From Epiperipatus broadwayi (Eukaryota > Onychophora > Udeonychophora > Euonychophora > Peripatidae), in the NCBI GenBank assembly GCA_028023455.1, contig JAQFVV010000566.1, positions 186,001-250,000 on the forward strand: a stretch of 64,000 nucleotides of DNA, written 5' to 3'. A program made the position numbers and the translations under genes. The notes beneath the pieces were generated by a model. It saw only the letters and a program-made list of their open reading frames with translations, did not search any database and was not told the origin of the DNA. Numbering within the stretch: position 1 is the stretch's first letter; every line of letters starts with the position of its first letter. Positions 57,370 through 64,000 of the stretch are shown in pieces.

Positions 57370-60130
57370 AAACTCATCTTCCAGAAAAAGGAAGTTTAAT
57401 AGAACAATTAGATGGCTACAAGTTGGTGTTTTTTTTTTTTTTTGAAGTGTGAATCAATCAATGAAAGAACACATGGAATTAGATTTGCTATAAAGTGTAA
57501 TTCACAACTTTCTATTCTTGGAATTTTTCGTTATATCAATAAAAGACTAATGATGTTAAAATTTGGCTTGCATGATGGTATCAGGGCTCATTTTATTAGA
57601 GTATATGACCCAACATTAAATTCAGAGAAAGCTTTTATTCCTTGAGGGATAACATCATTACAACCATATGATTAAAAAATTGAAATGTTCTTGAAGACTT
57701 TAACGCATAAATTAGTATAAACAGCACAGTCTGGTTAAAAATTCTTCAAAATAATCATCTTGTTATTATAAATTCAAATGATTTGCTATTATTGATTTTT
57801 TGCACAACCGATTGATTATCACATTTTGTCTAGGCAGAAAAATCAATGAGTTTCATCTACACTCAAACCAATGGTATTTAGATTAGAAGCCAGACTACAA
57901 GAGAAGTTTATACTATGGAATAAATAAGTGCAAGATTGATTAGTTCATAAGTTTGTATATTCCAAAATCAAAATTACAACTGCATTAAAAAGTAGATCTT
58001 ATTCCAATTTACAAGAAAATTGATGTTCATTCCTTAGGGGTGTCTACCATGTAAATTTCAACCACTATTAAACACTAAAATTGCTAATTTGGACTTTCAG
58101 ATTTGCCATGTTACTGAAGTATGGAATTCATTTACAAGATGTGTTATGCATAAATCTATTCTTGTATTCACTGAAAATAAGAATCATAACTGGTTTTCTA
58201 ACAATGATCTTATTATTAATGATTTGATTAAAAGAAAATGTGGCAATTTCTGCTAAAGAGTCTAATAAATTAAATATAGAGCTTCATAATATAGATTTAC
58301 AAATAGAATTCAATGATTAACAAGAAGGCTTAAAAATGATTGGTAGATTAAAACCGCAAAGGAGATACTAGCCTTTATTGATCAGTCACTTTAGATTTTC
58401 TTTGATGCACCAAAAGCAATATATGGACATGAGAAACAATATCAAAATCTTACTAAATCCAGAATGGCATTCTCTTACATGATAAAATTTTGAACAGGCA
58501 GGAGTATTTTAATCAACATTTGAATAATAATGTAAGAAGTGGGATGACAACATTTAATGTATATATCCATTTTATGTACTTACTTAGATTTGGGGAAAAA
58601 TATCCAGCTTAGTAAAGTGAAAACAGCTATTTTAAATCTTAAAAAATGGAAAAGCTGAAGGTCCTGATGAACTATCTGGACAAGTTTTAAAGCGTAGAGA
58701 TGTTATGGTAGCTTCGAAAATATTGGAATTGTTTTAGGAATGTATGAACTTGTGAAGTTTTGCTACCTGATCTTAATGATGCTTCTTTTTTTTTTTTTTG
58801 GTCCAATTTTTAAAAGAAATAGACAAGATTGCAGTAATTGTCATGAAATATCACTATTATCCACTACAGCAATTGTAATTTTAAATATTTTGACTGAATA
58901 AGTTACTTCTGGTCATAGATGAATAGTTATCAAACTCGTGGTTTTAGATGATCAAGATCTATAAATGCAATTATTGTTGCTAGGCAAATTCAAGAAAAAT
59001 GTTGGTGAAAAGAATGATTCATATACCACTTTTATTGATTTCTTAAGATATTTTATTCATTTAAGTGAACAGATCTGAGGCATTACTCAAAATTTATTGG
59101 TTGTTCACCAAAATTTTTTTGTATTGTACAATTTCTACATGATGGAATGAGGGGAAATATTAGTGCAGTTGGAAATCAGAGCCATTTGAAGTAAAAACTA
59201 GTGTTAAACAAAGGATATATACTTGCTCCAACACCGTTATTAATTTTTATGATGATAGCCTTTGGAATTGTTTATAAGTTATGAGTCATGAATCAAGATG
59301 CGATTGAGGTTTGATGGTGGAATTTTTAATCAGAATTGATTAAAAATAAAAACTTCGTTGGGTTGGAGTTTAAATTTATAACATACTGATAACTGTGCTA
59401 TTTTTGCCAGTTTACAGAATGTACTTAATATTTTGAAAACAACATTTAATAACTTTGGTTTAATAATTCATTTTCAAAAAAATCATGTTCTTTTAATAAA
59501 TGTCTATGATGGAAAAAAAATCCTCAGCAAAACTTTTAATTTGGATAATTATCAACTCGAAAATGTAAACGAATTTAAATATCCTGTTAGTTTTATTAAA
59601 AGTGGACAGGTGTTAAGATGCTACACAGAATTCAATATATCGCTTCTTTTAATAATTAAGTAAACTGAATATTATAAAGTTATTATTCTGCCTAATTTAT
59701 GTACTGAAATGAGACTTGGATCATTCTACTGCTGGAATATAAAGATATTAAGAAGTTTCATTTAAGGATGCTTTGTAAAATTTAAAAATACAATGGAAAG
59801 ATCATAAAATCAATTGAAATGTTCTTTAACTTGCTGAATGTGAAACTACCGAGTGCTTTTGTGTAAACTCATACCTTCATTGGATCGTCACGTAAATGAA
59901 TGAATAAGATTTCTTAAAAGAGTGTTATGGTGAATTTGAGCCCTTGTTCTGTGCAAGGGATAGATCTCATTTATGTTTCAAGGATTAGTTCAGACAATCA
60001 AAGGAAATGCAATGTTGATTGTCATCATTGAAAGGATATGACAGAGAATAGAATACATTGGAGAGGTACAATTAGACATAGTGATGATATATTTCAGGAA
60101 GAAAAGCAGAAGTTAAAAGATAGCATTGCA
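57370..60130 (+). pseudogene. APE-type LINE, near full-length coding region, heavily decayed
   Basis: In shifting frames the full order of a non-LTR polyprotein is readable. The endonuclease (57380-57645) has LPEKGSLIEQLDGY, GIRFAIK, NKRLMMLKF and RVYDPT. The linker has FFDAPKAIYG-like sequence (58400). The RT has GPDELSGQVLKRRD (58660), FCPIFK-like and HEISLLSTTA, RQIQEKC-like and TFIDFL. It continues FHDGMRGNISAVGNQ (59130), KTSVKQ/GYILAPT and, at 59382, HTDNCAIFA where (Y)ADDCALFA is expected, so the catalytic Asp pair is lost. A 76-codon stretch 59433-59663 carries NVNEFKYPVSFI (the Y.YLG block). C-terminal residues run to about 60120. It differs from the RTE copies above and is a second LINE family; the clade is not assigned. 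Confidence 0.78.
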
Positions 60131-60320
60131 AAATATTAGCTAAATAGAAAAATTGATGACCAAACTCTATATGTGATCTTGAGGGTTTTTTTTTTCCTTA
60201 GTTTTTTCTTTTTGGAATTGGAATGGTTCTTGATGATAATGATGACATTGCCAATATACAGCAGTATATATTTCCCACCCATTCTCCTAAATAGCATATA
60301 TCTTCTTCCACCTTTAGCTG

Positions 60321-60492
60321 TGTTAAAACAGGCAAAATTATCTATGCAGTAATGCCGCTCAGTGCAAGGCAGGGTAATCAATAGATGCCAGAAGATAGGG
60401 ATTTTATGCACAAGCCTGCTGGCATCCATTGATTACTCAGGCTTGCACTGAGCGGCACTACTGTATGGAGAGTTTTGCCTATTTTAACAACA
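60321..60492. repeat. Family A mini-palindrome
   Basis: The left arm 60321-60391 and right arm 60419-60492 are inverted copies of the outer part of a family A arm (TGGCATCCATTGATTACTC, GAGCGGCACTACTGTATGGA, AGAGTTTTGCC), joined by AAGATAGGGATTTTATGCAC. Compared with the palindrome at 31485-32190 the ribozyme and inner tail are deleted, leaving arms only. Confidence 0.75.
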
Positions 60493-60544
60493 GTTATGAG
60501 CAAGCATATGTGATTTTTACTGGTTTAATACCAATCCTGCCTAA

Positions 60545-60960
60545 TAGGATAGTGGTGGCTATGGTTATTAAAGAACCAAAGACCCCAAAATGTATGGGTA
60601 CTGAACTGAGTTCAGACCTATATGATTATATAAGCTGCTGAGCTTGGATTGAAAATATTATTGTGTTTTCAATTTTAAGCTCATAGTTTTGTAGTTAACC
60701 AGAGATAAAAGATGGCTGCTAGAGGATTGCATTAGATCCTAAGATCTTGGTGCAGTGCTCTCCGATCCAAGGCTCCTCACTGACAACAGCCACAAGCTAG
60801 AAACTAGTCCGAGGATATTGGATGAGTAGGCACTAGATAGGGATTTTATGCACAAGCCTTCTGGCATCCATTGATTACTCTGGCTTGCACTGAGTGGCAC
60901 TACTGTATGGAGAGTTTTGCCAGTTTTAATAAGTTATGAACAAGCATAAGAAATGGTGAT
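60545..60960 (+). repeat. Family A arm with spacer, single orientation
   Basis: It matches 31800-32190, spacer plus right arm, including ATAAGCTGCTGAGCTTGGAT, TTGTAGTTAACCAGAGAT, the ribozyme-like segment and the outer end. The outside flank GGTGATCATGTGATGTTTAG is shared with the other loci. Together with the preceding mini-palindrome it looks like one rearranged element. Confidence 0.75.
60765..60823 (+). ncRNA. Hammerhead-like ribozyme, family A (core mutated)
   Basis: Outer helix I ATCCAA/TTGGAT is intact. Inner helix I TCCTC/GAGGA is fully Watson-Crick where the 32015 copy has G-U pairs. The core reads CTGACAA (G8 changed to A). Helix II is AGC/GCT where the other copy has GGC/GCC, a compensatory pair change. 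GAAACTAGTC is intact, with GUC ending at 60809. The core mutation should abolish cleavage. Confidence 0.65.
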
Positions 60961-60964
60961 CATG

Positions 60965-62575
60965 TGATGTTTAGTGGTTTAATATCTTTAGACGTGAACA
61001 ATAATCTTATTGCTTGAAATCATGTGCAAACATTTTCCTTCTCCTACCATTATTAAATTCATGTCTCCATTTTTGAAATAACTTTTATAATTTCTTTAAA
61101 CAGATTAAATATATATCTATCTGAAAAAAATAAAATATTATCTACATAAAAATGTAGTGTGTTCATATGTGTACATATAAAAACATCAAAATAGATTTTT
61201 TTGAATGTTAGTCGAAATAGACAAGAAATAATGCAATTATTACGAAGAAGACTGTGAGTTAATCAAAACTGTCAGAAATTTTAATAAAAAAACCTGAAAT
61301 GTGCAAGAAGAAAGTGTATTATTTAAATATACAGTATATTGTATCAGTTCAGATATCGTTTGGTTTGATCTTACAAGTTTTTTTTAAACCACATACTAAA
61401 GTCATATTTTGTTTCAAACAAAGAAAGGAATGTGATTTCTATTCATTAGTTTAATGTATAATAATAAATAAAAGTTCCAGTATTTATTATGTATAATCCT
61501 AGCTTTCATAGAGAAAAACATGTGACAGATGCAAATTTCATTTGGGAGTGAGGGGTGTTTAAAAAGGAAGCTTTTAGGTTTTTCTTTGTTTTAAGACAAC
61601 TTTAATATAGGTTGGATTATTTCAACCAGTAAATAACTATAACAGCATTATAAAATTAATGTGATTAGATAGTAAACTATACAGTAAGTGAAAATCTCAT
61701 TATCATGGAGTAAAACTTTAATTAGTGCACTGGCCAAACCTGAAATTGTGTAGTCTCCTTCAAATTTCAGTTTTAGAAGTGTCTTCTTTTATCCTGCACC
61801 AACCATTGAGGAAAAAGAATCACTTAATTTCTTCCTGCCTATTCATGAATGCATAATCCAGAGAATAATTCAATAAAATACAGCTAGTAAAGCTTTAAAC
61901 CGTAAAACTGTCTTATGAATCAATTTTCAAAAAAAAGACTAGAATCTATAATTTAATAAGTGTTAAATTAAAATCTGATGCTATGGTAAGAAATTTTTTA
62001 TCTAAATTAAATAAAAATAATATTGATAATGACTATTAAAGTTAATATTAATATGCAGTAATAATTTTAATATTATTTTCTTTTTAAATATTTTTTATTT
62101 ATTTCTTCTTAAAGTAATATATTTTTTCTTTGCAAATGTTAAACACATATAATGTAAAATTGATTTTTGCTCAATTAATAATTGATATTTGTTTTTTTTT
62201 TTATAATTGTGATATATATTTATTTATTGACTAATTGATATTTTTCTAATCTTCATTTATATTATTATAAATAAATGACAAGAATTAGACGATTGTTTTA
62301 TATTATATATAAGCATATCAGAATTTCTAAGTTAAATACAAACCAATTAAATGAATTTTCTCTGATATGGTAACATAATCTCGTAAATATATCTGTATAT
62401 ATATATATATTTTTACATTTTGGATTCATCCCTTAGTGTTATATAAGGTATGTAAATAAATTGTTTTATTATACTATTTTAATTGTCAGCTTAGCTCTCC
62501 CATTCTAAACTTAATTAAATATAACTATATACACACACCACACCCTTTGTTACATTGTTATATTTTCTTTTCAGC
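60965..62575. other. AT-rich DNA, no gene seen
   Basis: (TA)n near 62393-62410. No coding-like frame or bounded repeat was recognised. Confidence 0.4.
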
Positions 62576-62584
62576 TTGTATTAT

Positions 62585-62662
62585 ATATATATATAGAGTC
62601 CGCAAAATAAGCTCTTAACAAGCTTTTGTTAAGAGCTTATTTTGCCAGCTCTATATATAATA
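62585..62662. repeat. Perfect 20-bp hairpin within TA-rich inverted flanks
   Basis: GCAAAATAAGCTCTTAACAA (62602-62621) is followed by a 4-base loop and its exact inverted copy to 62645. The flanks TATATAGAG and CTCTATATA extend the pairing around a short mismatch. It looks like a very short MITE or its end-to-end remnant; transcription termination has no support here. Confidence 0.7.
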
Positions 62663-62749
62663 TTTGTAAATACGAGCTTTATTAAAATTAAGTCATGTGA
62701 CATCTGACTTGATTTTTTATTATTTTCAGCTTGGAGTAGTTAAGTGGAG

Positions 62750-62850
62750 AGGCTAACATCTAAAAAACTAGGAAGAGATTTGAACCCAACCTATAGATAT
62801 TTCTCTTTTTAGAGATGGCATTCTAATCCACAGCATGAAAGATATGTTTA
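62750..62850 (-). mobile_element. Possible tRNA-derived SINE remnant
   Basis: The minus strand has GTGGATTAGAATGCCATCTC, AAAAAGAG and then the B-box-like GGGTTCAAATCTC about 35 bases later. No tail or second copy was identified. Confidence 0.3.
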
Positions 62851-63194
62851 TAACAATAACATCTATAGTAGCAAAACATAGATCCGTTCTGTATTTTGAG
62901 ATGTTTGATGGGAATGATGGTCAGGAAACAGATCTGGATAATATCTGATCATCATTAGTTAGGATATTAAGTTTTAAAAAATAATGTATTGTTATTCCTA
63001 ACATGCATTAACCCCTGGATTTGATACCTCTAACATTCTGATAAAGAAGTGTACGTTTGAAAAGAAGAGCAAATTATAGGCCTGGCACATCAACTTATCT
63101 ATTTACAAATACTTTAGACTTTTTTTCATAGATTTTTTCCAACACATTTCTGGCTTTAATCAACAAACTCATTCCTTTCATTGATCTGCAAGAT

Positions 63195-63260
63195 TTACCA
63201 TGATTTGTGGAGTGTCGGACTCTGGATCTAAGGTCCTCAGATCGATTCCAATTCTGGGAC
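63195..63260 (+). mobile_element. Possible tRNA-derived SINE remnant
   Basis: GTGTCGGACTCTGGATCTAA then GGTCCTCAGATCGATTCCAA resembles the anticodon arm through B box of a tRNA. Short and isolated. Confidence 0.35.
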
Positions 63261-63269
63261 TTCCAGTGC

Positions 63270-64000
63270 TCAAATGTTTTAAGAACTCTCAAGAATTAGG
63301 GCAATTGGGCGCTTTTTGTTGTTATTATTATTCCTTTTATTTTTCTTTGCAACCTAAAACATTTGATTCACATAAAACAAACTCCTTGCTAAAGATTTAA
63401 GGAATGAAAAATGACATTTCTATTAAACCAAAAAAAAATTTGTAGTATCCAAAAATTTACAGACTGCATAATTTCTTTTTTGCTTACAGTAATAAAGATC
63501 AAATAAATAATAAAATATATAAACATATGAGGTATTAATCTATTATGATGGTTCTCACTATTTTTGAATATGTGGTATATCTACTGACTGCTTTTTGAAT
63601 CATATTACATTTAGACTATGCTACATCAATCTATAAACATATTATGAAAATAATACCATCAACAGAAAAGACACATGCTATGATATATCCAAGAAATGGA
63701 ATACATAAAGTCATTTGCATTGCAATTACCTAGGTCTGTCAGTTACAATATGGCTATGACGGCTGTGTCCCTTGAAAGTGCTCAGCCACACTTAATATAT
63801 ATTTATTTTGTATTATTTTAATATATAAAGAATTTTAAAAAATCAGCTTTGGGTGTGTATGCGGTCATTAGCGCATACGATATTTATATAGAAAGTTTAT
63901 GAAAATGATCATAAGTACAATCAAAATGTAGATGGAGTTGTAGAATGATTGATAAATGTAGACAAATTTGATTCACAGTTCCATCACTATATTACATCAC
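63270..64000. other. AT-rich DNA, no gene seen
   Basis: No coding-like frame or bounded repeat was recognised to the end of the window. Confidence 0.4.

Overview
The window is AT-rich, intergenic or intronic DNA from a metazoan, most likely an invertebrate. No complete host gene, rRNA, functional tRNA or CRISPR array can be supported. The eukaryotic call rests on its retroelements: RTE-type LINEs with a TGA/ATG-repeat 3' tail, Penelope-like elements (PLEs) with GIY-YIG endonuclease remnants, a TG...CA LTR element with primer-binding and polypurine sites, Tigger/pogo transposons with TA target duplications, tRNA-derived SINEs and many foldback (MITE-like) repeats. The species cannot be fixed from sequence alone.

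Layout. 0-4.1 kb: a 434-bp tandem duplication, then a 1.6-kb head-to-head pair of PLE copies. 4.1-14 kb: a SINE, a degraded Tigger copy, a foldback carrying two hammerhead-like sequences, and a 2.4-kb TIR element filled with diverged tandem repeats. 14-27 kb: a possible zinc-finger relic, a LINE C-terminal fragment, a complete non-autonomous Tigger copy, a MITE, and a pseudogene of a short-chain dehydrogenase. 27-34 kb: a tandem array, an array of small hairpins, a tRNA-Gly-derived SINE, a 0.7-kb palindrome carrying a near-canonical hammerhead ribozyme, and an RTE relic. 34-46 kb: weak exon-like islands, MITEs, and a 5.5-kb LTR retrotransposon on the minus strand (40030-45567) beside a second PLE remnant. 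46-64 kb: further foldbacks, two RTE copies on the same strand, a 1.3-kb TIR element, a long dead LINE (57.4-60.1 kb), and a rearranged copy of the hammerhead palindrome.

The main finding is the repeated occurrence of hammerhead ribozyme architecture in two unrelated short repeat families (A and B). In each, the core CTGATGA, helix II, GAAA, a 2-3 bp helix III and a two-part helix I can be drawn, and diverged copies show paired substitutions. In several loci the ribozyme unit lies in head-to-head inverted pairs. PLEs are known from the literature to carry hammerhead motifs, and PLE remnants are also present here, so PLE-dependent mobilisation is a reasonable inference, not a demonstration.

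Protein-level calls come from reading translated frames by eye. All are degraded, so treat them as relics rather than expressed genes.
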